Source: Aaosphaeria pasadenensis (Eukaryota; Ascomycota; Dothideomycetes; Pleosporales). Taken from it: a stretch of DNA of 64,000 bases. The position numbers were made by a program, and so were the translations under genes. The DNA lies in contig JAKLMB010000010.1 of assembly GCA_022813625.1 (NCBI GenBank), positions 806,001 to 870,000 of the forward strand, in the 5' to 3' direction. Below the pieces are notes generated by a model. That model worked only from the letters and a program-made list of their open reading frames with translations, had not been told where the DNA came from and made no database searches. Positions 24,579 to 36,354 of this stretch are shown here, piece by piece. Position 1 is the stretch's first letter. Each line of letters starts with the position of its first letter.

Positions 24579-24899
24579 TCATGGAACTCCTGGCAATGGA
24601 TCGGACCTACTAGTCCACAGTAATAAAATCTGCACCATAATACCAACCGAGATAGGGATCCAAAGCAGGACGAAACCTCTGCCCTCGCGCATCATGGGCA
24701 TTATCATGAGAATGATCGCCATGATCGCCATATATGTAAGGCTGATAAAGATGCTGGCCAGTTTGGGGGGGATGTACAAAGGTATCTCAAGGATCAGCAC
24801 CACGATACTGAAGAAGATTTTGCGGAGAAATGGTACGACAAGCGCGATGAGGAAAGAGAGAACCAGGGTCAGTGCGAGCTTTCTGTCGTCGGGGTCCAT
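24579..24899 (-). CDS. Small integral membrane hypothetical protein
   Basis: A single exon of 106 residues starting MDPDDRKLAL. About three hydrophobic segments are visible: LVLSFLIALVVPFL (10-23), IFFSIVVLILEIPLYIPPKLASIFISL (28-54) and MAIMAIILMIMPMM followed by VLLWIPISVGIMVQILLLW. The last part is highly polarised to hydrophobic residues. The strong ATG context and uniform hydrophobic pattern favour a real gene. It is tail-to-tail with the DUF7580 gene (114 bp apart). I do not recognise a family, and chance cannot be excluded for a frame of this length. Confidence 0.45.
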   Translation of the reverse strand: MDPDDRKLALTLVLSFLIALVVPFLRKIFFSIVVLILEIPLYIPPKLASIFISLTYMAIMAIILMIMPMMREGRGFVLLWIPISVGIMVQILLLWTSRSDPLPGVP

Positions 24900-25267
24900 G
24901 GCGTTTGACGTAAGGGAATTGACTGTCGCTATGTGGTGAATGGGAATGTTGTAGTGGAAGATTACGGTTGAGGTTGGTGTTAATATTGTTTGATGTGGAA
25001 AAGGCAGGTAATAAATAGAGAGGAAGAGAGTGATTGCTCAAGTAAACTTTGTTCATTAATTTGGGTGACCGCGTTTGCCTAGCCAATAGCTGTGCAAAGG
25101 TCATTCACTGTAAGTGCGCTTCCTCGAATTGAAAAGACATAGTGAAGAAAGATTGGGTTTAACTGCTAGAATGGTGAGAAATTGAATAGGGTATCGCACT
25201 CCAGAAACCAACCATCAACGCCAGAACCAATTGTAACCACCCAAATCAGTGACCGTGCTAGACCTCT
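24900..25267. other. Short intergenic gap
   Basis: This 368 bp gap should carry the promoter of the small membrane gene and the 3' UTR of the next minus-strand gene. Nothing specific was seen. Confidence 0.4.
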
Positions 25268-26537
25268 CTACTTCAAATACCCCATCCCCATCCCCATCCC
25301 ACTCAAACGCCCCAGTGGCTCTGCACTAATAGGTCGTGCAGGCCTTGGAACCCCAATAACCCAAGGCGCTACATCATCATCTTTCTCCTCGCGCATGAAT
25401 TTGGGCTTTGGAACGCTCAAAAGGCCGTTCTCAAGCCAGGCATTCTTAGGTCGGCTGATTGATCCTTTGTCAACCCATCCAGCTTCGAGCTGCTTCTCGC
25501 TACGTGCATCAGACTCGTCACTTCCTCGACGAAACCCATTACGGGACACATTTCGCGACGGGCCGCGAGATGGCAGGTCTCCAAAGAAACGATGTGCTAG
25601 GCGAGACCCCAAACGTGAACGTCGGATCGGTATCTCGTTGACTTCGATTCTTTGACGCCGTCGATATACGCATACTGCAATGCCGATGGAGGCAAAAAGT
25701 ACTGCGGCGCCGCCTCCTGCAATGCCTGCGATCACCCCAGGAGACAGGCGAAGTGGAGAGGATATCAAGGTGAGAGATTGTGGAGGGATGCCGAATTCGT
25801 TTTGTGGCCGTGTATTATCATCGTCGTTTGTGCCTGTGGCGGGAAAGCTTGGTTGAGGAGTGGCAGAATTGAGAGCAGATGTTGTTGCGGCAGATGGGAG
25901 GATTGAGGTTGTGGGTGTTGCAGGCTGTGGTGGTGGTTGTGATGCCACCGGGGCAGGCTCATTCCCAGTTCGTCCGAACTTGTCTGGAATTGCCTGTCGG
26001 CGATGAAGGTTGAGATGGAGATCTGAAGGTAAACCAAGGAGAGGGCTAGCCTCTGCTAGTGTAGATAGAAGTGACAGTGTCACTATGAGGTACAATAAAA
26101 AGATTGAGAGATGTGGTGTCTTCGACAATCGACACAATGCAGGCGGCTTCACGGAGTTGGTATTCAAGTTTGTCGGCAGCTGAGAACTTGACGTCGAACA
26201 ATCAGCTCGCCGTGGTTCTGGGCTACGAGCATCTGTATATTGCAGTTCTGGTATTCGAGAAAAGACATTGGAGAAGCTATCTTCCTCGTCGCTTGCAACA
26301 ATTGGGGCCGTTCCAGGCCATGATCTGGATGGTGTTAGTAAGTTAAATCTTTTTATCGTGTAAAGCATACCTTGAGATGCCAACTTGTTGTGATGTTTGC
26401 TGACATAGTTGCTGCTTTGTTGAACTATTGATTTGCTCGCATCTCAGATGATGTGAAGTGTAATTCACACTCTTCTCCGATCCAATCAAACACGCAGAGT
26501 GCCTGGATCTGAAACGACGCCAGAGATACAAAGGCAT
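25268..26537 (-). CDS. Membrane hypothetical protein with Ser/Thr/Pro-rich extracellular stalk
   Basis: Model: complement of 25268..26324 and 26371..26537, 407 residues. A 46 bp intron with GTATGC donor, CTAAC branch point and CAG acceptor is clear. Splicing it joins an upstream exon starting MPLYLWRRFRSR to the long exon in frame, with an in-frame stop just before that ATG. An internal hydrophobic segment (127-147, SIFLLYLIVTLSLLSTLAEA) is followed by a dibasic RR at 164-165, a Pro/Ser/Thr-rich stretch, a second span at 253-276 (VIAGIAGGGAAVLFASIGIAVCVY) and a stop-transfer RRRQR. The cytosolic tail is basic and ends GMGMGMGYLK. The general design resembles fungal cell-wall stress sensors or Mid2-like anchors, but no sensor domain was recognised. 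Confidence 0.6.
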
Positions 26538-28988
26538 GACGATCTAGAAGTAAATCTCTTCAATTCAGATTGCGAATTTGATTGCAATACGCTCCAAAAT
26601 TACAATGAAAGTAGATTAATCTTTGAGATGAAAAAGATATGAAAAAGAGATTGGCAAAACCTGGAGATGTGATCGTAGTCGTCGATGGGATGGATACTGG
26701 CAGAATATTAGAGCCGCCATTGAAGGCGAGTTGGCTACGGAACTCAGCCGCATATGGTCATTGAAAGAGCCGCAACCTGAATCTGGGTTCTCCAGCATGG
26801 GGCCCTGAAGTGCCTAGCAGAGAACGTTGTGGATCGGATGATAGCCGAGGAGTGCAAATCTGGGGTAAAGTGGATGCATGAAAGCGGTTTGCGCCATCCG
26901 ACGTCGCAGGTTAGGTTTAGCCGAACGTCCCTGAGATTCCGTCTGGGGTACATCCTAGTACTCTTTTCTAGAACGATGGGCGTAGAAAATGTTCAGAGGA
27001 TTCAAAGGGTTCAATGGTATCTTGGGGTACAGCATAGAAGTTCTTTCGGGTAAAACATAAACCTGGTTGGGCGGATTGAATCGAACAAAGATGCCGGAGA
27101 ATATTCTGGATGCTTTCGAATGCATCGGAAGAATTCATCGTGCAGGAAAACGTAATCATAGTAAACTCGCTCATCGAAACTGTTTCTGTGAACTGTGACT
27201 AGAAGATGTTGAGCTGTTGGAGTATATTTTCACGAGTAGTGTGAGGCAATCTGTAAGATGTAGGAGAGGATCAACTTTCAGAGATTGATAAGAACCGCAA
27301 TCACTATTTCAACGAACCGTTGAGTTCTTAGAAAAAGGCACAGTTGAGCCGTTGGTGGCAAAAGATTTGATCCATGCTATAGGCTCAGGTCAGGCCAGGG
27401 CGTATGGAGCCACACGATAACTCCACAACTGATTCTAAAACAGACAATTAAACCCGGCTTTACAGACTGAACAGTTACCCCGTTGCTATATCGTCATGGG
27501 CTTGTCTTTATATCGTGGAGATCAAGGTGGAGACAATCGAGAGAACGGCACGCCTTATTGGAAGCGGCCAACAGATCTCGTTGGAAAATGCTTGTGCTAG
27601 TGACTTTCAAGTTGATGAATACTGAACTGAACGAGTTCACAAAATCGTATGTCTGGCTGAAAGCACTTATAAAGAAATACAAGATAAGTATTGTAAGCAG
27701 CTACTTACCCTATCAGTGTTACTATTCCCTGGAGCCTAAGAATATCAAGTCCGCGTCAACCGTAGCATAGTGAGTTGACTGCAAGTACGGCGACTTCTTG
27801 AAAAGTTCAATCTTGCGCGTAGTTTAGGACTGTGAGCATTCAAAAACTTGCTGTCAAGACATGCCTTACGGTGTTCTTTCCGACCATTGCCTTCCTTCTT
27901 TTTGCCTTCAGCTCCTAGCTAGTGTTGGGTAGAAGATGTGCTTCTCTATAATATAATCGAGCGACGGGCGAACTTCGACGTGAATCGGTTTTTAGAACGA
28001 ATGCCGTGGTTAGGGTCGTCTATGTCGATTACAAAATTGCAATAGTCCTCGATTTCATGGTGGTTCTCGGTATAAATCGTAGATCAGTGCTCTCAACTGG
28101 ATATAGAATGCAGAGAGGGTTGACAGTATCATGGCACAGAAGTAGATATCAACCCTTATCCTATCTTCGAACCCATTCGCGCCACCTGACGAATTATAGA
28201 TGTAAGACATCATTTGCCTCAACTTCACCGGCCGGTTACATGGCATCGATGGATGTAGTATGCAAGCTGACTACAGCATGGCTGTGTGAATGCATTGCAT
28301 AGTCACGAGACTTAATGCACTGCCACTGAAGAGAGCCACATTATCCTGTCTATATTGTCGATCTTGTGGATCTACCAGTTGTATCCAAGATGCCATCTCA
28401 TCCGGGCCTCGGCGGATCTTGGAAGTCGAGGGCGTGCATATCAGGCGTGCATATCCTATTCCCTCTCTTTACCTACAAGTCCCTCGGCACGCCACAGATG
28501 ACTGGAATTCGAATAACTCCACCTCGTTTGCCTTAATATACCTCGTAACCACCTCGTATTATCATTCCATTGGTAGACCACTGAACCCGTGAGAATCCGG
28601 CGCCAATGACGAGTCCACGGTAAATAGCGCGACTGTTGTGGGGAGGCGGATGTCCTGGGAAGAAGAGGGATATTGGGCGGGGCGGGGCATCTCCGTCTCC
28701 CTTCCATTCCCGACAACCGTCAACCCTCGTTCGCTCCACTGAACAAGCCTTGCCCCGCGTCCGTCGATAGTCGAAGCTTGATTTGATGGATCTAGTCCCA
28801 GCCGTACAGCTTAGGGCGCGTGTTCGAAAGCCATGCGCGAGACGCCCTTTGGCATAGCCTTATCGAATGCCCTGAGGTAGCCTGCGTATATATATTCTAG
28901 GTCGTGCCCCCAGCCGTTCGTTCGTTCGTTCGGCATAGTGCGGATCCTCAAAGTAAACATAGCATTCAGCTATTAGCACATCATCATC
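26538..28988. other. Gene-poor 2.45 kb gap
   Basis: No supported gene was found on either strand. Short open frames (up to ~100 codons) lack family resemblance and splice logic. A (CGTT)4 microsatellite lies at 28915-28932, just upstream of the next gene's start, and the AT content is high around 27180-27480. I saw no terminal repeats of an intact transposon. Confidence 0.5.
28915..28932. repeat. Short (CGTT)n microsatellite
   Basis: About four and a half tandem copies of CGTT, 57 bp upstream of the start codon at 28989. It probably lies in the promoter or 5' UTR. Confidence 0.6.
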
Positions 28989-29924
28989 ATGAACGACGCA
29001 CCGCCATATTCCCCGACTGCGAATTCTAATGAGATGGGTCGTTTACCACATGACTTCCACATCCCGCGATGGGATGAAAGGCATGAAGATCCGTTGGCAA
29101 CGCTAGTGCGATGGAAGACCAATAGGTCGAGTATGTCGTCGTCGGGATCAACATACACGTCTGGAGATGAGGGACCAAGCCGAGCATATGCGGAGTCGTA
29201 TCCTTTATCGCATGACCCTATCACACATGTAGCCACCGCGCCAGCGGTTCTCGAAGCACCCCCAAACTACACGCCAATTGATGCCCTGGCGCATGTGTTT
29301 CACATAGAAGGAGGTCTTGTATACGCGACGCGGACGAGCACCACGCCGCGGTACCAATTGATGCAAGAGTTCACGAGGTCGGGTCGACCTAAGAAGCTGC
29401 ATATTCGGCGGCTGATGGCATCGGAGTCGCGGAAGAGCTCCCTGTCTGACGCTTCTTCGCTGAATTCAGCAGACCGGCTACGTTATGACGAGGACAGCAC
29501 GATGTATACGATTACGACTTATGATATGCGGGGACTTCGGTCGTCGACGTTGGGAGGGAGCATTCAGTTTGAAAGTGGGGGTGGCTTGCTTGGAGGAAAG
29601 TGGGTTAAGGTGTGGCATTTGAGGAAGTCGAGGAAGAGGAATAGTTTGAATCCTGAGAACGAAAGAAAGATCGAGAAGTACGGATATCATTCACGCGATG
29701 AATGGGATAAGCAACTGTTATTCCTTGTGAAAAAGGGGATATGGGAAGATGGAGAGGGGAGGAAAGTTGCAATTGAAGATGGAAACGGGTTCGAGATTGT
29801 GGATCCAAAGGTGAAAGATCAAGAGGGTGCGAACTGGAAGAGAGATCTCATGGTTGCATCATGGATTATGCGGATGTGGCGGGTTGATGGGATTCGATGG
29901 GAAAATGATATAAAGGGATGGTGA
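28989..29924 (+). CDS. Conserved fungal hypothetical protein (intronless)
   Basis: A single exon of 311 residues. The first 85 residues are polar and Pro/Ser-rich (APPYSPTANSNE...). A central region begins PIDALAHVFHIEGGLVYATRTSTTPRYQLMQ and continues through a compact beta-rich stretch (STMYTITTYDMRG). The last third is charged (KYGYHSRDEWDKQLLFLVKKGIWED) and ends in a Trp/Met-rich helix (DLMVASWIMRMWRVDGIRW). This pattern is seen in many uncharacterised fungal proteins that may have a tubby/LURP-like beta fold; that assignment is only an impression. There is no signal peptide, TM span or catalytic motif. The start is chosen at the first ATG, in a purine-rich context (catcATG). Confidence 0.68.
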   Translation: MNDAPPYSPTANSNEMGRLPHDFHIPRWDERHEDPLATLVRWKTNRSSMSSSGSTYTSGDEGPSRAYAESYPLSHDPITHVATAPAVLEAPPNYTPIDALAHVFHIEGGLVYATRTSTTPRYQLMQEFTRSGRPKKLHIRRLMASESRKSSLSDASSLNSADRLRYDEDSTMYTITTYDMRGLRSSTLGGSIQFESGGGLLGGKWVKVWHLRKSRKRNSLNPENERKIEKYGYHSRDEWDKQLLFLVKKGIWEDGEGRKVAIEDGNGFEIVDPKVKDQEGANWKRDLMVASWIMRMWRVDGIRWENDIKGW

Positions 29925-30062
29925 CGATAGTGTAGGGTCAACGGATTCCCATCTTTCTCATCACATTTCATTCAAGATTATTATTATAGGTACAGACAGA
30001 ATAATGCCAAAGCGGTCATGGCCATCGCTCCCTTCAGATCAATATATACGGATTTTGATGAC

Positions 30063-33000
30063 CTATTCCAGCTTCTTGCTAGATTTAGATCTGATGTGGA
30101 AAACCTTCCTCAGTAGCGATTCTTTCTTTTTTACAGGTGCATATTCGGTCTGACAAAGCGCGTCCAGCTCTCTACCTTTCTGAGCGTCGACGGTCGAAAG
30201 TAGCTCTTCAAACAACCGTCCACTGGAGGAAACATCGGCTTTCTCCGCGCCATGATGAAGGAATAATTCAATGATGTCAGCCCACCGCGATATGACTAAT
30301 TCATATCCAACGCCTCGAGACATGCGGTCGCATTGCAGCTGTGCTAACACATCTTTCCAAGGGGTAGACATTCGTCCCGAGGCATTCCGATACTCTTGAT
30401 TTGGACTGACTCCATTCTCGAGTAGTGCTGTTATCAATCTGAGCCGAAGCACCGCGAAGGGTTCGAAATCCAGCAATGCATACGAAAGAAGTGGTCGTTC
30501 ATCGCGATCCTGTGGGAAGAGAACGCCGCTACGCAGCTGCTGTTCCACATAGTTGAAGAGACCAGTCTGCTCGGCGAAAGAAAGGAATTCAATTGATTTT
30601 GCGCCCGCAATTGTCGACCGTTTCCATTCGACATAAAAGCTTCGCGAACCCGCATTTTTCTTTGCATCTGTTGTGACTACTCTGACTTGCCGATCGGATT
30701 GCGTTAGGAACTCTGCTCCTAGAGGCACGGCATCAATCTCGCGGGCCACGCGCTCCAACTCGCGTGATAGCGCGGGGTAGGTTGTCGATGTTCGGGACTC
30801 TGCTTTTCGGATATAGGTATCGCACTTCTCAATGATGTGCCACATGTTTTCGTCTACTCCAGTCAATCTGTCGGGGCCGTTGTCCTTCGCTTTCATGAGG
30901 AATGCTTGTGCAAGCGAAAGGCATGGATCAAACGGGGGATGCGTTCCATTTTCAATCCTTCTCCACACCGCAGGAGCCTGTAGGAAATCTTTTACTGTTC
31001 GATGGAGATATTCAACTTTGAGAGTATCTAGCTCCACTAGGGAATACGATTCGTATGGATCTTTACCTGTTTTGTAATGCGAGCTTCGACATCCAGATGC
31101 GCCGGAGCGAGCAGAGCCTGCTGAAGGTGTGCGATTTAGGCCATTTGTTGTGACTACTTGGAGGAATTCGGCTTCAGCGCGATGATGCTCGAGGGTGGGA
31201 ACGTCCAGAAGACCCTTGGTGCGGCTGTTGATGCGTCGCCTCATCGTTTCGCACCGATGTGCCCTATCTTTGTGACTCAGGATCTGGATTTCGGCCTTTA
31301 TAGCTGTATCTGGGTCTTCTTCGTCGGCAAGAGAGAAGTCGAGGAGAGACAGAGAACCTTGCGCTTCTCGTAGAATCTGGAATAGCTGTGATGCATGCTC
31401 GAAATAGAAAGGATCCAAGTGATCGAGAATGCTTGCATAGAATCCGTCCAAATCGGAAGGAATTAGGTCCAACCTCTTTTGCAAATCGCTAAGCCGATCT
31501 GAGTTCATGAGACCCTGGAGGAGAGATTCCACGACGAGGCGGACCCAAAGAAAGACGCCACGCGACTTCTTCGCGATTTGTATTTCGAGATTCCTTGCCT
31601 GTTCCAGATCTCTAATCCGCAACTCCTTGAAGTGCCTATTTGCGGAAAGCTGAGATTCTACGAAAGTTGCAATGTCTGAAAACGTCAGGTCTTCGAGGAG
31701 CAGGCTCGCTCCAGTCTTGAAGGCGTCTTCGAAGACCAGCCATGGCCGACTGGACACGCAGACTTTAATGTTTGGTGATTTCGCTAGGGTTTGAACAAGT
31801 TCGATAAGATCTTCATGCTTTCCGTGGAATTCATCCAAACCGTCGATGAAGAACAGCAGCTTACTACTCTGAGATGCAATCTTGCAGAAAGTTTTGAAGC
31901 CTTGCAAGAGCTCGTCCCAAGTCCACGGATGGAGATCGTCGCCATACAGTTCGCACATGCGCCATCTATCCGGAAATACCACTTGCACAAGATTTGGCTT
32001 TTGATTTAGACACTCATAGAGCAGAGTTTGAATCAGTCCCAGCTCTGACATTTGCATGTCGCTGCCAGAGTTCCAGAAGAAGAAGCCTGCACGAAGGAGC
32101 TCGGTATTCCCCGACCATTGGCGAGAATGCTTCATGGTGTGATGGTTGTCGGATAGATATTTCATCAAAGTCGACTTTCCGGATCCAGGCTTGCCGGTTA
32201 TCCAATACAGATCGCTGTCCTCCTCTAGGAATGTGATGAAGTTGCTCCAGGACGCCTTCTCTGCGTCGGGCGGAAGATAGATCCAGTCAAACGTTCGTCG
32301 ATGTGCTTGCGAGATCCTAGCATGCCGCTCAAACATACCTGGGAAACGCAAACGGTTGATGAGTTTCGGTGCCATCAGATTTGCCCACTGCGCTTTGGCC
32401 TGCTTTGAAAGGCCCTCTGAAAGGGCACGGAGGCCATTCGAGTCATATTCATTCATGCCTTGCCGATAGATGGCAGTCAAGATTTCAGTCTGCCAGCTTT
32501 CATTTGTCCTAGCCATCGTCGATATTCTGTCAAGAACAGCCTGCGTGCGATGATCCAAGTTGTTGAGCGTTTCTGTATGGTCCATTTGGCGACTCTCTAC
32601 GGCTTCTATCTGCTGCCTGCATCGTTCCGTTAGCCAGCAACAAAGCGGCAGTGGTACCCTCCTCACCGTATAGAACTCATCAAATTGGAATTCAATTGGG
32701 CTCGGAGCCTATCTAGACGTTTTGCAAGTGCTTCAACCTCAACGGAACCCCAGACCTCACACAAAGCTTGTCGAAAGCTTCTCCATCCCGACTGCTTGCC
32801 CGCGATCTTCAAATCGTCAATAACCACAAGGAATTCACCAGCTGATTTGTTACAAGCTTGGCAGATCTCGTGAATATTCTCGTTCAACTGTCTCTGCATT
32901 CTTTCTTGTCTTTCCTGTTCTTTTATCTCTGCAGTGGTCATATGTCTCCTCGCCCGCTGGCTGTCAAGGTCAATGCTCCCGAAAAAGCCTCCAGAACTCG

Positions 33001-33196
33001 TTCTTTGCTCCGCAGTCTGGAGAGTTTTGCTGAGCTGTAGCATGTTCTCGGCCACAGCTTCAAGCTCGAGATGCTCCACTGACATGCCATGGGCGGAATG
33101 ATGTATCTCGATCCCTTTCGAGATCAGCTTACTTGCGAAGTCAATGAATTGAACGGCGCCCGTGGCGATGGAAAGACACGAGAAGGGATCGAGCAT
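30063..33196 (-). CDS. NACHT-domain NLR-like (STAND) protein with fungal N-terminal helical domain
   Basis: Model: complement of 30063..32616 and 32667..33196, 1,027 residues; 50 bp intron. These proteins are signal-transducing NTPases of fungal non-self recognition and programmed cell death. The N-terminal ~230 residues are helical and start MLDPFSCLSIATGAVQFIDFASKLI, the usual fungal STAND/NACHT-associated domain. Walker A is GKPGSGKS at 318-325, with Walker B LFFIDGLDEF at 431-440 and sensor-type SSRPW after it. A conserved block EDPDTAIKAEIQILSHKDRAHRCETM...RRINSRTKGLLDV follows the NACHT domain, as in the DUF7791 group. Then YLHRTVKDFL. No WD40, ankyrin or TPR repeats are present, so ligand sensing must lie in the unique C-terminal ~330 residues or a partner. 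All ATP-binding residues look intact. Confidence 0.85.
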
Positions 33197-34144
33197 CTTG
33201 TCTGTATCGTTTTCTCTGCCTGATCATGAGAGCGGAGAGGTTGTCGAGGAGTTCTTGTGTGAGGCTGAGCCTCCCATGTCAGGTTGTATGGCGGGGGATG
33301 AGAGGGTTATGGCCTCGCAAAGGAGCTGGCGACATGCGATTGGCTGGGGCAGGAAGCCATGAATGCACAAGCGACCTGAACGGATGTCTATCACCACAAA
33401 TTATATTGTGGCTCTCAGCCCGAGTTTCTGGTTTACGGATGCATTCAGCTGCTGCTCGAAAGGGGGCGGAAAACCCTGAGGCAGGTAAGCATGACGTTGT
33501 TGAAGGTTTAGGTAGGAAGTTTGATACCATGCAGTTTCCTCTGGCGGATTTACATAGTTACCTTTAAGCATCAATATCTATCCATCCGGGTGTCACGAGA
33601 AGATCATGGAACTCATCTATTGATATTAATATTCCCCATCGGTTGATTTATCCCTTCGCTAAGTGAGCGGCAAAGCAGCCACGAGATGGGACCCAAGGGA
33701 ACATATAACCGTGACGCACGTACAGGTACACCCATACTTAACGACGACAATTATTTCATCCCTCGACGACTTCTGCACTCTTAACATTTTTTACTTTCGC
33801 ATTTCCTCTCCTCTACTAAGCCAATTGCGCATAAGATCTGCTGGAGCCATTCGAATAGAGTCGGTCTCGCCCGCTAACGCCTCCTATCCAATCCGTATAG
33901 CGACGCCCCCTAACAAAACCCCCGAGCCGAAATGGCCGCGACTTTCCCACTTCAAGTTCCTCCCATTCACTCCCTCCCCTTGCAGAACCACCGCTTCGTC
34001 TGTAATTCCCTCCCGCCATGAGGTTCGAGTAGTTTGAAGAACGATCTATACAATAATACCAAGAAGGAGGATTCAAACTCCCGTCGACGACATCCCGGAC
34101 CCCTCGTCTCCTCCGCACGTCGCGTGCCACCGCCAACCGCCGTA
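33197..34144. promoter_or_regulatory. Divergent promoter region, NLR-like gene / glycosyltransferase
   Basis: These 948 bp lie between divergent start codons at 33196 and 34145. The part from 34020 to 34144 is CT-rich and may be the 5' UTR of the glycosyltransferase. The frame continues upstream of 34145 without an ATG. No RNA gene was found. Confidence 0.45.
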
Positions 34145-35950
34145 ATGCCTCTCTTCACCCCCTCCCGCATCATCGTCATCATCGCCGCGTTCTCGCTCTT
34201 CACACTCTTCTGGTCATGGGGAACCTCCTCGGGAGAAGTCAAACAGGCTTTCCCGGGTGGGCAAACAGAGAAGCCTCAAAATCCTGCGACCCATCCCGCG
34301 CCCCATCCTGCAACACCGCAACAGCAGCCGGGGGAGAAAGTTGATGGAGATAACAAAGACGACATCAGGGCTTCCATGTTGAGCAGCATTGTGCTGACAC
34401 CGACGCCCATCCATACGTCCACGCCGACTCCAATTGCGAAGAACACCGAGACCTCCGCCGAGAAGCAGGACAATGCGGGGAATGTTGTGGGTGATAAGAC
34501 TGTGGAGTCGAAGCAGGAGGCTTCCACGGAAACAATTAAACAGCAAGAGACATCAACTACCGAGTCGTCTTCGCATACCCAGGCTGCAGTCCAGGAAGCA
34601 AAGACATCTGCAACGGAAGAAGTCAAGGCAGGCACCCCAAGCAACCCAACAACATTGGTGAAAGCGATAAGCACATCCAAACCCGCCGCTGTCGCGCAAC
34701 CCACCCCTTCAGCACCAAAACCCGAGGAACAAGAGATTGAGAAATTCTGCAACAAGGTCAAGGGCGCACCACAGATTATGATCGTTCTCCGGACGAGCAA
34801 GGGCGAGATCGAAGAGAAGCTGTCCACACACCTCAAGACGCTGCTTGCCTGCGCCCCCAACTTCGCCATCTTCAGCGACCATTCCGGCGCATTCGAGGGC
34901 CACAAAGTGCACGACGCGCTCGAGGACATATCCGACAAATTCAAACAGCAGCACGCCGAGTTCAAACAGTACGAAGACATGAAGACACAAGCTGTGCAGG
35001 CCGGCACCGTCGACAAGGAGCTCGACAAGTGGAAATTCCTCCCCATGGTCTACCGCGCTTACCAAATGAACCCGGACTCGCGCTTCTGGATGTTCATCGA
35101 GGCGGACACGAGCCTCAGTTGGACCAATGTCCTGCAGTGGATTAACCGCCTCGACTATCGCATTCCGTACTACAGCGGCGCTCCGACCTTCCTCACCGAC
35201 GTCAAATTCGCACAGCGCGGCGCGGGCATTTTCATCTCCCAGGGCGCCATGCGCTTGTACGCGAAATCATACAGGGAGCATTACGCTGCCACGTGGGAGC
35301 CCCGTGTCAGCAAAGAATGCTGCGGCGATATGGTGTTGTCGGTTGCCATGTCCCAGGCCCACGTCGAGTTCTACGATGCGTTCCCCAAGCTCCAATCGGA
35401 GACGCCGGCCACCATCGACTGGACGAATCTGCATTGGTGCTCCCCAATGGTGAGCTGGCATCCTATGAACGCGGACGACCTCTCCATGATCTGGGAAGCA
35501 GAGCGCAACTGGACGAGCGAGCACGGCTGGTCGAAGCCGTTCCATTACGGCGATGCCTTTGTCCAGATCATCGAGCCGCAGCTCGAGGCCGTCAAGAATG
35601 ACTGGGATAACATCTCCGCGGACTCTAAGATCGTGAAACCCCCCGGCGCCAACGAGGCGGATCCCAGTTCCGACTGGGCGAAGTATTCCGAAGAGTTACG
35701 CAACGCGGTCAAGAGCCCCGAGGACTGCAAGAAGGTGTGCGAATTGGCGACCGACTGCGTGCAGTGGAAGCATTCGACGAAGGGCGAGGGCGAGTGCTAT
35801 TCCGGAAAGGTTCTCCGCCTCGGAAGAAAGCAGCCCAAGAAAGAGGGAGAGCCGACCTGGACGAGCGGCTGGATGTTGGATAGGATTCAGAAGATCAAGC
35901 AGGATTGGGCTTGCAAAGAGACGAAGTGGAGGTTCAATCAGAAGCGATGA
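34145..35950 (+). CDS. Type II membrane glycosyltransferase, GT31/fringe-like, with C-terminal apple-like segment
   Basis: A single exon of 601 residues from the ATG at 34145; the open frame reaches 37 codons further upstream but has no ATG there. A short cytosolic tail and one TM (residues ~8-24, IIVIIAAFSLFTLFW) give Golgi-type II topology. A ~170-residue Ser/Thr/Pro-rich stem follows. The catalytic domain starts near residue 198 (EKFCNKVKGAPQIMIVLRTSKGEI). It has a DxD-like EAD at 319-321 in FWMFIEADTSLSW, then YSGAPTFLTDVKFAQRGAGIFISQGAM, as in fungal GT31 (DUF604-type) galactosyltransferase-like proteins. Near the C-terminus a Cys cluster (CKKVCELATDCVQW...ECYSG) looks like a PAN/apple segment. 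It probably decorates glycoproteins or cell-wall glycans; the acceptor is unknown. Confidence 0.75.
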   Translation: MPLFTPSRIIVIIAAFSLFTLFWSWGTSSGEVKQAFPGGQTEKPQNPATHPAPHPATPQQQPGEKVDGDNKDDIRASMLSSIVLTPTPIHTSTPTPIAKNTETSAEKQDNAGNVVGDKTVESKQEASTETIKQQETSTTESSSHTQAAVQEAKTSATEEVKAGTPSNPTTLVKAISTSKPAAVAQPTPSAPKPEEQEIEKFCNKVKGAPQIMIVLRTSKGEIEEKLSTHLKTLLACAPNFAIFSDHSGAFEGHKVHDALEDISDKFKQQHAEFKQYEDMKTQAVQAGTVDKELDKWKFLPMVYRAYQMNPDSRFWMFIEADTSLSWTNVLQWINRLDYRIPYYSGAPTFLTDVKFAQRGAGIFISQGAMRLYAKSYREHYAATWEPRVSKECCGDMVLSVAMSQAHVEFYDAFPKLQSETPATIDWTNLHWCSPMVSWHPMNADDLSMIWEAERNWTSEHGWSKPFHYGDAFVQIIEPQLEAVKNDWDNISADSKIVKPPGANEADPSSDWAKYSEELRNAVKSPEDCKKVCELATDCVQWKHSTKGEGECYSGKVLRLGRKQPKKEGEPTWTSGWMLDRIQKIKQDWACKETKWRFNQKR

Positions 35951-36322
35951 TTCGATCTGTAAGAGAGAGCCCAAAGAAAAGATTTGATAAGGTCAGGAGC
36001 TTGGAGTTTTTGTTTAAACTTTTTGTTTACTACATGGGGCGCAACTTTGGATTCGAGACTACTAGGAGAGGGTGAATTGGTGATGAATGGTTGGACAAGA
36101 AACGGACGGTTAATCTTTGTAGATTTCTTTTTGATGTGTGTAGTTATACCCCCAACCGCACAGTACATATGACGGGAATGAGAATTTTGTAAGAGACACG
36201 AACTTCCTCTACCTATGCCCTGCTCTCCAACTGCAGTCACCTCTATGAAGCAACATGCTCGCAGTGGGTAGATTTAAGCTCAATCACGTGACACGCCTCT
36301 GTCCGTTTGATATGTACCTCAT

Positions 36323-36354
36323 ATACCTACCTACCCACCTAGGCAGGTACGTAT
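36323..36354. repeat. Imperfect inverted repeat (TACCTA...TAGGCAGGTA type)
   Basis: The stretch ATACCTACCTACCCA (36323-36337) pairs with TAGGCAGGTACGTAT (36340-36354) at 12 of 15 positions. Similar TACCTA/TAGGTA-rich words occur in intergenic DNA of many filamentous ascomycetes and may mark small inverted-repeat elements. Confidence 0.4.

Noticed and set aside
34034..34144. Upstream extension of the glycosyltransferase frame
   Set aside because: The frame is open but begins only with TTG; the ATG at 34145 places the TM anchor at the expected position.
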